64,000 nt of DNA from Okapia johnstoni (taxonomy: Eukaryota; Chordata; Mammalia; Artiodactyla; Giraffidae), in the NCBI GenBank assembly GCA_024291935.2, contig CM044316.1, positions 2,286,501 to 2,350,500 of the forward strand, read 5' to 3'. The notes beneath the pieces were generated by a model that did no database searches, was not told where the DNA came from, and was given only the letters and a program-made list of their open reading frames with translations. Position 1 is the stretch's first letter, and each line of letters opens with the position of its first letter. The translations under genes and the position numbers were made by a program. Of this stretch, positions 33,365 to 44,075 are shown piece after piece.

Positions 33365-33650
33365 CAATCTAATCTATTGATAAATAGATCTAGTCTATCT
33401 GTAATCTTTCTACCATCTATCATATCTACCTATCTTTCATCTATCTATATATCCCCAATATCATCTCATTCATCTACCCACTCATTCATCTATCCCCCAT
33501 CTATCTAATCGATGTATCTATGTAACCATCTATTTATAGCTTTATTTTTCTATTTATCTTTAATTTCATTATCATCTATATATCTATCTACTTAATCTAC
33601 CAACCCATCAATCAATATAATCTATATATTGATAGATCTATCTAAACTTG
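33365..33650. repeat. TCTA/ATCT tetranucleotide microsatellite
   Basis: Interrupted (TCTA)n and (ATCT)n runs extend over nearly 300 bp. They are likely length-polymorphic. Confidence 0.85.
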
Positions 33651-33651
33651 T

Positions 33652-34212
33652 CATTGTTCAGTCGCCAAGTCGTGTCCAACTCTTTGTGACCCCATGGGCT
33701 GCAGCACACCAGGCCTCCGTATACCACACCATCCATCTCCCGGAGTTTGCCCAAGTTCATGTCCATTGAACTGGTAATGCCATCCAACCATCTCATCCTC
33801 TGTCACCCTCTTCTCCTTCTGCCTTCAGTCTTTACCAGCATCAGGGTCTTTTCCAATGAGTTAGCTCTTTGCATCAGGTGGCCACAGTATTCAGCATCAG
33901 TCCTTCCAATGAGTATTCAGGGTTGATTTTCCTTTAGGATTGACTGGTTTGATCTCCTTGCTGTCCAAGGGACTCACTCTCAAGAGTCTTCTCCAGCAAC
34001 ACAGTTTGAAAGGATCAATTCTTCAGCGCTGTGCTTTCTTTATGGTCCAACTCTCACATCTGTACATGACTACTGGAAAGACCATAGCCTTGACTATACA
34101 GACCTTTGTTGGCAAAGTGATGTCTTTGCTTTTTAATATACTGTCTAGGTTTGTCAGAGCTTTCCTGCCAAGAAGCAACTTGTCTTCTAATTTCATGGTG
34201 GCAATCACCATC
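33652..34212 (-). mobile_element. BovB (RTE) LINE 3' fragment
   Basis: Antisense BovB from TCATTGTTCAGTCGCCAAGT to the CATGGTGGCAATCACCATCT block. A minus-strand frame at 34,023-34,211 keeps reverse-transcriptase C-terminal sequence. Confidence 0.87.
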
Positions 34213-34460
34213 TGCTGCTGCTGCTTCTAAGTCGCTTCAGTCATGTCTGACTCTGTGCGACCCCATAGACGGCAGCCCACCAGGCTCCCCTGTCCCTGGG
34301 ATTCTCCAGGCAAGAACACTGGAGTGGGTTGCCATTTTCTTCTCCAATGCGTGAAAGTAGAAAGTGAAAGTGAAATCTCTCAGTCGTGTCCGACTCGTAG
34401 CAACCCCATGGACTGCAGCCTACCAGGCTCCTCAGTCCATGGGATTCTCCAGGCAAGACT
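34213..34460 (-). mobile_element. Bov-A2 SINE (dimer)
   Basis: Two Bov-A units in reverse orientation, each with GGGATTCTCCAGGCAAG, directly abut the BovB fragment. Confidence 0.85.
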
Positions 34461-34879
34461 AGGTAGCTATCGTATCTGTTGACCAAGCTGCCCAAGGGGC
34501 CAGCAACCTTGCATGCACAGGAGCACGGGAAAACCTGTATTGAAGGTACATTGACTCATGGCTTCAGAGAGTGGGGTCTTAGAAGAAACCCAAAAGAGTG
34601 TGTATTCTGAATGCTATTTTTTCTAAGATACCATCTGGTAACAACAGTTTGTATAGTGTGAGCATATGAAAAGTTAAGTTCTCATTTAAAATTTTGTGTT
34701 CTGCAGTATACTCACCCCCATTTTAGTGAAGAGAACCTGAATATGACCAGAATGAATTATTTTTCCCAGTGTTTGCCTGAGAATTCTGAGAGTTAGGGGA
34801 ACAAAGGCGCATCCTTTCCTGCTAGCTTCATGCCTTAATCATCATTTCAGCTTTCCATTTAATGCAGAAATTATTTAGG

Positions 34880-35330
34880 ATGGTTTCTAAGACTTCCAGC
34901 TGGTTATCTATAACTTGTTTATTCTTTCACCAACAGTCAGCAATGTCATTTTACAGTGGTCAGAAAATATGGCCTGTAGCATTTCTGCTTTGAGGGGTTT
35001 GTGACCCAATGGCTTCTCATTTTTGAGGATGGCATCTAGGCATCTGAAAATAATATGGCTCCTCCACTTCATGAATACAGAATACCACATATCTATCTTT
35101 CTAACTCTAAATGTTTCCAGTTGTGATATCAAAACTTCCACAAATTTAAGTATTTTTATACATCTGATCTATGGTTTCTAAACATAGTGAATTAAAATCT
35201 TCTACCATGATTACCAGTGCATCAATTTTGCCTTTGATTTTCATAATTTTCTTCTTCCTTTATATGAAGTTATGATCTATCACATTTATATGAGTAATTT
35301 GCTTGCAATAATACTTAAACATATGAAATG
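34880..35330 (-). mobile_element. decayed L1-like sequence
   Basis: The GGTCAGAAAATATGGCCTGT and CATTTCTGCTTTG blocks resemble antisense L1 ORF2. The sequence is strongly diverged. The neighbouring 34,460-34,880 and 35,330-35,880 show nothing I can assign. Confidence 0.35.
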
Positions 35331-35879
35331 CTGTAAAGGTGTAAATCACCATCTTTAAGGTTATTTGCTATCACTCATCATCATTTTGGTCCACTGGTGC
35401 CCAATGTTATATTGATTCTTACTGAAAAGTTACTGGGGACAGGAGTCCGGACCTACTCCATTCTCTAAACATAGCAAATGCTATGATCACTGAGAGCCCT
35501 CAGATTCAGATCTCATATATTTCAATAGTAATTCCTGTGGCAGCCCACTCTCATACCTATGATCTCTGCTCTGGTTCAGGCAGGTCATTTCTTTCCACTC
35601 TAGTAGTCAAGTGAACCAGCCACCAATACATTTGGACTAAGAACCAAATGCAGAGCTAGGAGCCTCCCACTGTGGGTGCAGGAGGATGTGAAGAGACACT
35701 AAGGTTTTTCCAGAAAGAGGCTATGGAGCAAGTGTGTGCATCAGTAGATGTCCAACTGTGTCTGTCATTGTTCATCTCAAGCATCAGGAAGATCTGTGAA
35801 GACACAGTGTCATTCAAGATTCAACCAAATAACCAACCACTCTCTAGTTTTAAAGCATAAACACATCCAGTATTGGAAA

Positions 35880-36730
35880 ATGTAAGTTTAAAAGATTATT
35901 GGGATGAATGGGGTGAGCAATGCCAATGGCAATCAGGAAATTCAAGGAGCCAACATTGGGGGCTCAACTTTCTGAAATTCCAAAGCTGTGGACTCCTAAT
36001 CGGAGTTATCCCCATACTCCTGTGAGAGTTATCTTCCACAGCAGTTGGACAAGTCTGACCCTCACTACCTGGAGTTAGCACAGACCCTACAGGTAAGAGG
36101 ATCAATCCCATAAGATGAGTTGCATTGTAACACTAGTCTCAAATCTCAGGGGCCACCTGCACTTATGACAAACTGGTTATAAATTCAGGAGTTCCTATGA
36201 CACCTTTAGGTTCAAAAATTTGCTAAAATGACTCACAGAACTCAGGAAAGTGCTATACTTATGATACATATCAAAAAGGATACAGCCAGATGGAAGAGAT
36301 GCACAGGACAAGGTGCCGGCGGCCAGCATGTGGGGAGAAGCAAAGCTCCCATGCCCTCATGTGTAATCAGGCACAGCCCTCTCCCAGCATCAAAGCATAT
36401 CAGTGTGGCACCAGGAAGCTTCGTCTAGCCCTGGGGTCGAGTATTTTTATTGGGGTTTCATCACATATGCAGAATTGATTAAATCAGTGCCTCATCATTA
36501 AACTATCTCCAGCCTCCTCCCCTCCCAAGATGTTGGGGTTGGGGGATCAAATTTCCAAGCTTCTAGTCACATTCCTGTCTTTCTGGAAACCAGCCGCCAT
36601 CCTAAGTTATTCAGGGATCTCAGGGGTCACTTATTAGCATCACAAGATGGTTCTGTCAGTTGGGAAATTTCAAGTTTTGAAACTTTGTGCCAGGAACTGA
36701 GGACAAGGACTGTACACATTTACAATACCA
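35880..36730 (-). repeat. ancient LTR-type repeat, family uncertain
   Basis: The TTTTTATTGGGGTTTCATCAC / TGATTAAATCA / AACTATCTCCAGCC run and the GGAAACCAGCCGCCATCCTA block match a common old mammalian LTR pattern read on the minus strand. No coding frame is present. From 36,730 to 37,270 nothing is recognised. Confidence 0.4.
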
Positions 36731-37289
36731 CAGGCATGAAGCCCCAGGCAGATGTAGAACCCTCAATGCTGTGCAGATACTGAGCCTTTCCTCCCTTCCT
36801 GAATTCCTCCTACATTTGAGAGTCACTCTCATTAGGGAGAGATAAGTGCCCAGTCGGCAGCTATTCTTGGAAACTTATTTTCCACATCTCCAAATCCACC
36901 TGCCCAGAGGCCAAGTCCTCCTCCTTTTGATTTCACCTCTCACTTACTCAACTGGGTGCTGCTTACTCGATGCAGCCAACCATTACCACCTCTTTCTCTT
37001 GAGAAACGCCCAGCATTCTTACTCAGGTCAAGGAAAAACCACATCAGTCTCTCCGGGTCTCAACCTTTGTATATTTCAATGACAGAAAACAAAACCAAAT
37101 TTAAAAGAAGAAGGAAATATAACCACTATGAAGTTAGTGGTTTGGGGTAGATATTCTTATCTCTGTATCTCTACTGCCTTGAACAGTTCTTAGCATTGTA
37201 GGCTATATTTTCATACTTCATACATGTATATATATTGCCCATTATGCTAATGAGGTGACCTACAGTGGGCCCTAGATAGCCTCAGGGTG

Positions 37290-37760
37290 GGGGCTGGTCA
37301 CCATAAACACCTGAGAAGCGGAGGTGGAGCGTGTGGCCGGGCGCCGCGAGAGATCCAGATGCGAGTGGGCCGCCAGGGAATGACGCGGGGTCTCACCAGA
37401 GGCCGCCAGCACAGGGTCCTCCTCGGCCGGGGCGGGCGCCTCGCGGGGCTCTTCACCACTGGCCAGCGAGAATACTCTCCGACACGTGTACCTGCGACCT
37501 CGCGCCGGTCACGTGCATGCGCCGCGCCCAGCTCTCGCCTCAGGACGGGAGAGCGCTCTGCTGAGTGACGCCGGCAATGGCGGCCGGGGAGCTACAGCCG
37601 CACGAGGCAGAGCCAGTTAGGTCCCAGACAGGGGACGATGGCTGGTCACCCGTGCAGGCAGGCGAGGGCTGGCGGCGACTGGGAAGGACAGCGCGCACAC
37701 ACAGGGAGGGCCGCAGTGCAGGGGCTCAGGCGCGGGCCCCCAGGGAGACAAGCGCGTGGC
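37290..37760. promoter_or_regulatory. orphan CpG island with promoter-type motifs
   Basis: CpG is very dense from about 37,320 to 37,600. Two palindromic E-boxes CACGTG lie at 37,483-37,488 and 37,510-37,515. An NRF1-like GCATGCGC lies at 37,515-37,522. A YY1-type AATGGCGGC is at 37,576-37,584, the configuration often found at active TATA-less start sites. An ATG inside the YY1 motif (37,577) opens a 149-codon frame to 38,026 that I do not recognise. No gene is known to me at this place between OBSCN and TRIM11. Confidence 0.55.
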
Positions 37761-38026
37761 GCCACCTCACACGGGGGCCTCCTGCCACCTGGCCCCGCCA
37801 CCCAGGCCATCCATCATCCATCCGTCCGTCCTCAGCAGGTCCCTCTTCTAGTCCGACCCTGGGGCTCACGTCCGGGGAAATGCTCCCCAGCGAGGTGGCC
37901 CAACCTGTACCTACCTGCACTCTGCTGTCAGCTAAAACTGGGGAGGAGGGCACGCCTGACTGGTTCCTGGCGGCTGCTGGACTGGAGAGTTGGGACCAGG
38001 CGCCCCACCGCCACCTCCTCCTGTAA
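37577..38026 (+). CDS. hypothetical ORF at the orphan CpG island
   Basis: A 149-codon frame starts at an ATG with G at -3 and +4 (good initiation context), beginning MAAGELQPHE, and ends at a stop at 38,024-38,026. Composition is Ala/Pro/Arg-rich as expected for random CpG-island sequence, and no domain is visible. It could be the first exon of an unannotated transcript, or chance. A BovB fragment follows 140 bp later. Confidence 0.15.
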   Translation: MAAGELQPHEAEPVRSQTGDDGWSPVQAGEGWRRLGRTARTHREGRSAGAQARAPRETSAWRHLTRGPPATWPRHPGHPSSIRPSSAGPSSSPTLGLTSGEMLPSEVAQPVPTCTLLSAKTGEEGTPDWFLAAAGLESWDQAPHRHLLL

Positions 38027-38159
38027 TGGGGCCACTGCAGCGCACATAGACATGTAGGGCCCCAGCCTGAGGCCAACAACCCCCACCCCCACCCCTCCCT
38101 AAGTCGGACGGTACTTAGTCGATGAACGGTAACAACAACTGAGTTAAATTGCCCATTCC

Positions 38160-38403
38160 CACCCAATACTTTGGCCACCTGATGGGAAGAGCTGACTCAT
38201 TAGAAAAGTCCCTGTTGCTGGAAAAGATTGAAGGCAAGAGGAGAAGGGGACAACAAAGGACGAGATGGTTGGATGGCATCACCACCTCAATGGACATGAG
38301 TTTGAGCAAGCTCCAGGAGATGGTGAAGGACAGGGAAGCCTGGCGTGCTGCAGTCCATGGGGTTGCAAAGAGTTGGATGCAACTGAGAGACTGAACACAA
38401 CAA
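38160..38403 (+). mobile_element. BovB (RTE) LINE, 3' end only
   Basis: CCAATACTTTGGCCACCTGA, GATGGTTGGATGGCATCACC and the GACTGAACACAACAA end mark the terminal 240 bp of BovB in sense orientation. Confidence 0.88.
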
Positions 38404-38409
38404 TCCATT

Positions 38410-39480
38410 TTAGTTCACTGATTCCTCAAATGTGGGTGTTTAATTTTGCCATCTCCTGCTTGACCACATCCACTTTACCTTTCAAGAGCCTGAGGGAGTA
38501 GGCAGATAGGCGCCCCCAGGGTAGAGCAATTGGAGATTCATTCTCTATTGACCAAAATTCAAAGACAAGAATATCAGGACAATTGAGGAGGCTGGACTCT
38601 GCAGAGACTACATATTTCTCATTGGGAAAGTCAGGAGACCTCTCTGACCACACATGTACAGAAAAGACTCCTTGAACGCCAAAGGGGAGTCACATCCAGG
38701 TGCCTTTTTGGTAGAATCCATTTTGGCTAAGCAGTGCGTACACACACATGGGAAGATACTGAGATATGGACTGTGAACCAGGCAAATCATAACGATTGGC
38801 CAAAGGAAAGCTGGAAGAAATACCCCATAAAAGTAATTCAAACTACCACGTGGGCATGACTCAGCAACTCAGGGACTCTCCTGTTGAGTCTGCCCATGTG
38901 TCTATTCACATGTACTGTACTCCTTTCCCTCTTAATACTTTACTTGTTTCACTACTTTCCGTCTTTGTGGAAATTCTTTTCTGCAAAGCTGACCAGGGCC
39001 CTTGTCACTGAGCAGGTTAGGATCTGGTGCTTTCACTGCCATGACCCACCCCAGTCTCTGGTTGGGAACCCAGGCCCCACTCCAAGTCATTGCAGGCCGA
39101 GGCCACTTGAGATCATAACTTACATCTCTACCGCGTCAGACTTTACATCACAACTGAGTGTCCTTTTTGTTCTGGCCCACGTATAGCTCTTCATCCTGTT
39201 CATGACACCAATTGTCTTGCTGTTCACACTGTCCGCACCGTTCGCTGAACCCAGGGTAGGCAAGGCTCAAGCTAAGAGGCTGGAAGGAGATGTGAGGAGC
39301 TGTAAGAACTGCAGACACATTTATTCTCTCCTGGCTGGTGCAGCAGCCGTAGCATAACCTAACACAACACAACCTCTCTCCTGGCTGACGCAGCAGCCAT
39401 ATCACCACTCTCTCCTCTTGTGACTGACCCAATGGACATACCCATGACACGGTAGTAAATGCTGCTGCTTGTCCAGGTGA
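38410..39480 (+). repeat. possible LTR/ERV-derived region
   Basis: A CCCCATAAAAG TATA-like block (38,822-38,832) is followed by pyrimidine-rich sequence (38,925-38,990). Farther right, a repeated CTCTCCTGGCTG-CAGCAGCC unit occurs twice (39,329-39,350 and 39,374-39,398). This resembles an LTR plus adjoining untranslated region, but I cannot delimit or name it. No coding frame is present. Confidence 0.3.
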
Positions 39481-39764
39481 AGCTTATTTATGCGAACTGC
39501 CACAACTCATGACCAAATGAGTACCTCAGAAGGCTCATGTGCAGTGCTACAAATGATCTCAGTTGTTACATAGACATTATTTACAAAACATGGGGTGAAA
39601 GAGCCTGAACATGCCATCTTGCCCAGTTTGCTGTCTCCCACAGCCAAGCTGCTTCATTCTTTCTGAAGCTATTAGTAATTGCCTTCTGCTCTTCCCCAGG
39701 AGCATATTGGAGACCTTGTGACCTGGGGGCTCATCTTCCAGTGTCAAATCTTTTTGCCTTTTCA

Positions 39765-39835
39765 TATTGTCCATGGGGTTCTCCAGGCAAGAATATTAGA
39801 GTAGGTTGCTGGTTCTTTCTCCAGTGGACTATGTT
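39765..39835 (-). mobile_element. Bov-A SINE fragment
   Basis: A short reversed Bov-A body (GGGGTTCTCCAGGCAAGAAT, AGTAGGTTGCTGG). Confidence 0.55.
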
Positions 39836-40167
39836 TTCTTAGAACTCTTCACTATGACCCGCCCATCTTGGGTGGCCCCACACAGCATGGCTCACAGCTT
39901 CATTGAGTTAAGAAAGCCCCTTCCCCACAACAAGGCTGTGATCCATGAAGGGGAAGATCTTTTATGTAAGAAGCCCTAAAGATTCCACCAAAAAATCTGT
40001 TAGAGCTAATACATGAATTAAGCAAAGTATCAGTATACAAAGTCAACACACAAAAATCAGTTGCATTTCTATACAGTAACTATGAACAGTCTGAAAAGAA
40101 AATAATGGAAACATTCAATCTTCAATGGCATCAAAAAGAATAAAACACTTAGGTGTAAACTTTACAA

Positions 40168-40372
40168 GGGTTTCCCTGGTGGCTCATCTGGTAAAGAATC
40201 TGCCTGCTATGTGAGAGACCTGGGTTCGATCCCTGGATTGGGAAGATCCCCTGGAGAATGGAAAGGCTGCCCACTCCAATATTCTGGCCTGGAGAATTCC
40301 ATGGACTGTATGTATAGTCCATGGGGTCACAAAGAGTCAGACATGACTGAGTGACTTTCACTTTCACTTTCA
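40168..40372 (+). mobile_element. Bov-tA SINE with clear target-site duplication
   Basis: A tRNA-Glu-like head (GTTTCCCTGGTGGCTCATCT, GGTTCGATCCC B-box) and Bov-A body end in TTTCACTTTCACTTTC. The flanks carry TAAACTTTACAA on both sides, a 12-bp target-site duplication of the host L1. Confidence 0.92.
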
Positions 40373-41235
40373 TAAACTTTACAAAGGATGTGGAAGATTT
40401 TACAATGAAAACTCAAAATTCTTGTAGAAATAAATTAAAGAAGACATAAATAAATGGAAAACATATCCCATGTTCATCAACTGAAAAATCTAATATTTTT
40501 AAAATGTCAATAATACCCAAAGCAATCCACAGATTTGGTTGAATCCCTACAAGTATTCTAATGACATTTTTTTTTTTGCAAAAAATGGAAAAACCTATCC
40601 TGAAATCCAGTGACATCTTAAAGGACCCCAATAGGTAAAGCAATCTGGAAAAAGAACAAAACTAGAGGATTCACATTTCCTGGTTTCTAAACTTCCTGAA
40701 AATCTACAGTAATCAGAACAGTGTAGTACTCGCATAAAGACAGACACAACAATGGAAAAGAATAGAGGTCCCAGAAACAGACTCTTGCATATATAATCCA
40801 ACGATTTTTGACAAGGGTGCCAAAACCATTCAATGGGGAAAGAACAGTCTTTTCAACAATGATGCTGGGAAAACTGGATCTCCTCACGGAAAAGAATGAA
40901 GTAGGACCCTTACCTAACACCATAAACAAAAATTAACTCAAAATGGACCTAAGACCTAAGGATAAAACTTGAAACTATTAAACTCTTAGGAGAAAATATT
41001 TAGGGTAAAATCTTCTGTCATTAAACTTGGTAATGATTTATTGAATATGGTACAAAAAGTGTAAGCAACAAAAGATGATATAGACAAACTGGATTTTATG
41101 AAAAACCTTAAAGATTTGTGCATCAAATGGCAATATCAACAAAGTAAACTGGAAACTCATAGAAGGAAGAGAATATTTGCAAATCATATATCTAAAGAAT
41201 GAATAGCCAAAATATATTAACAATTCCTAAAACTC

Positions 41236-41995
41236 AGTTCAGTTCAGTTCAGTCGCTCAGTCGTGTCCGACTCTTTGCGACCCCATGAACCGCAGCATCA
41301 CCAACTTCCGGAGTTTACCCAAACTCATGTCCATTGAGTTGGTGATGCCATCTAACCATCTCATTCTCTGTCGTCCCCTTCTTCTCCTGCCTTCAATCTT
41401 TCGCAACATCAGGGTCTTTTCAAATAAGTCAGCTCTTTGCATCAGGTGGCTAAAATATTGGAGTTTCAGCTTCAACATCAGTCCTTCCAATGAACACCCA
41501 GGACTCATCTCCTTTAGGATGGACTGGTTGGATCTCCTTGAAGTCCAAGGGACTCTCAAGAGTCTTCTCCAACACCACAGTTCGAAAGTATCAATTCTTC
41601 GGCACTCAGCTTTCTTTATAGTCCAACTCTCACATCCATACATGACCACTGGAAAAACCATAGCCTTGACTAGACGGACCTGTGTTGACAAAGTAATGTC
41701 TCTGCTTTTTAATATGCCGTTTAGGTTGGTCATAACTTTCCTTCCAAGGAGTAAGCGTCTTTTAATTTCATGGCTGCAATCACCATGTGCAGTGATTTTG
41801 GAGCCCCCCAGAATAAAGCCAGCCACTGTTTCCACTGTTTCCCATCTATTTGCCATGAAGTGATGGGACCGGATGCCATGATCTTAGTTTTCTGAATGTT
41901 GAGCTTTAAGCCAACTTTGTCACTCTCCTCTTTCACTTTCATCAAGAGGCTCTTTAGTTCTTCTTTGCTTTCTGCCAGAAGGGTGGTGCCAACCT
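41236..41995 (-). mobile_element. BovB (RTE) LINE 3' part inserted in L1
   Basis: It starts at the tandem CAGTT tail (four AGTTC units) and runs antisense through the reverse-transcriptase C-terminal frame (199-codon minus-strand frame 41,257-41,856) to the 5'-truncated end at the GTGGTGCC block. The L1 continues on both sides. Confidence 0.9.
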
Positions 41996-42334
41996 CAACA
42001 ACAATACAAACACGTGATTCAAACATGGGCAAACGACTTGCATAGACATTTCTCCAAAGAAGATATTTAAATGGCCAGCAAATTCATGAAAAGTTTCTCA
42101 GTATCACTGATCACTAGGAAAATGCAAATCAAAGCTATGAGATACCACCTCATACCCATTAGAATGACTTACTATTGAAAACAAAAAACAAACAAAACCC
42201 AGAAAACAACAGATGTTGATGAGGATGTAAAGAAGCTGACAAATTCTGTGGTGTTTGAAGGGAGGTAAAATGGTACAGGCAATGTAGAAAATCAAGGGAG
42301 TTTCCTCAAAAAATTAAAAATGTAATAACCATAT

Positions 42335-43361
42335 TGTTGGGAGCCATTCTGGATCTACTGCCGGATGACAAAGTCACGGCACCACTCAAGAAGAAACTGC
42401 AAAGTGGTTTCTCTCCAGGATCAGAACCTTCCCTCCTTCCTGTTTCTATGCTTCTGTTGTGGCTAACTCTTTCATTCTTTGATGGCTGGAGTTGTAGGGG
42501 CTTCCATGATGAGGTCACAAGAGTCCAGGGAACAGAAAAATGATCCCTTGCCCCAGAGAAACATTCCAAAAATGATTAAACCTACTGGGGCCCCTGACTG
42601 GTGGGTCCCTAACACTCAGCCAGGGAATAAGGCCCTGTTCATTTGGAAAACAAGCCCTAAGCCTATTGTGACCTGGCCTCATGAGGAGATTATTATTGAT
42701 GACTGGAAAACTTGGATCATGTATCAGGGAAAATTATAGAAACTAAGCCAATTTCCTTTTTTCATAAAGATTGGGACACTAGAGACATTTGTGCCCCTTA
42801 GAATCTAAGTGTAAACAGAAAGAAATATGTGAATTGTATTGTAAATGGTTTCAAGGTAAACTGCAAAAGACTTATCCCTGCCAGAAATAGTCTTGTGGTA
42901 TGTGGGTAGATGGTAAACAGACCACCACTGACAATGGCTGTACTATGAGAAACTCTTGACCTTAGATGCTGCTATAGTACTTATTTGCTGAAGCAAGACA
43001 CTGTATTTGAAGTAGTAGCAGGCTGTACAGAATAAGTAGATGGAACGATATGATTCATAGACTATGTTTTAGTAGAATAAAAATAGGTTTCGGGGTAAAC
43101 CTGTAACCAAAATGTAACAAAGGACTAGGAAAAAGCTTTTAACACATCTTAGAATCAGGGGATGTTGATCTGAATGGAAAAATATTTTAAGAGTCATTAT
43201 GTAGAAAAACATGTGCTATATAAGTAGAAACTGAAAGCAGTAAAGTGAGATCATCTTTGAACCTTCAAAAAAAAAAAAAAAAACCCTGTTTCTTTCTTTC
43301 CTCCCGCCGACGCCGTTCATCCCTTGGGTACTCCTGGACTAGCTGGAGCAGGACTCTGGCA
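42335..43361 (+). mobile_element. solo LTR of an endogenous retrovirus
   Basis: The 1,027-bp element begins TGTTGGGAG and ends CTCTGGCA (TG...CA ends). It is flanked by CCATAT on both sides (42,329-42,334 and 43,362-43,367), a 6-bp target-site duplication in the host L1. A TATA-type motif is at 43,217-43,223, an AATAAA at 43,076-43,081 and an A17-like tract at 43,267. Six-bp duplications are usual for class II (betaretrovirus-like) elements. No internal viral genes remain. A short 86-codon frame (42,479-42,739) lies in the U3-like half. Confidence 0.85.
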
Positions 43362-43703
43362 CCATATGACCCAGAAATTCTTCTTCTGGGTATGTAATCA
43401 AAAAGATTGAAAGCAAGGTCTGAAAGAGGTAGTACACCACTTATTGCTGCTGTTCATAGCAGCAATATCCACACTAGCTGAAACATGGAAGCAACTGAAG
43501 TGTATGTTGATGGATGAAAAGATAAGTAAAATGTGATATGTACACGCAGTGGAATATTATTCAACCTTTAAAAGGAAAGAAATTCTGCAATATGCTATAA
43601 CTTGGATGAATCTTGAGGACATCATGCTAAGTGACTAAGCCAGTTACAAAATGACAAATAATGTATGATTCCACTTATATGAGGTATCTAGAGTAGTCAA
43701 GGG

Positions 43704-43892
43704 CCTTCCCAAGTGGCTCAGTGCAGGAGATGTGGGTTCAATTCCTGGGTCAGGAAGATACCCTGGAGTAGGAAATAGCAACCCACTCCAGTCTTCTTGC
43801 CTGGGAAATCCCATGGATAAAGAAGCCTGGCAGGGTTACAATGGGGTCACAAAAGAGTCGGACATGACCTAAGTGACTAAACAGCAACGAAT
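43704..43892 (+). mobile_element. Bov-tA SINE, diverged, in L1
   Basis: A CTTCCCAAGTGGCTCAGTG head and CAACCCACTCCAGTCTTCTT body are flanked by TAGTCAA on both sides as target-site duplication. Confidence 0.85.
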
Positions 43893-44075
43893 AGTCAAAT
43901 TCATAGATAGAGAAAGTAGAATGGCAGGTGCCAGGGACTGAGGAGAGGGGAGACTGAGGAGTTAGTGTTTAATGGTTATAAACTTTCAGTTTTACGACAT
44001 GAAAAGACTTCTAGGGATGAATGGTGGTGATGGTTGTAAACATTATAAATCTATAACTACTGAACTATAGCAAAG

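Noticed and set aside
42479..42739. 86-codon frame in the solo LTR as a functional viral gene
   Set aside because: It lies wholly inside the LTR, I recognise no domain, and a solo LTR retains no internal genes; it is kept only as an observation.
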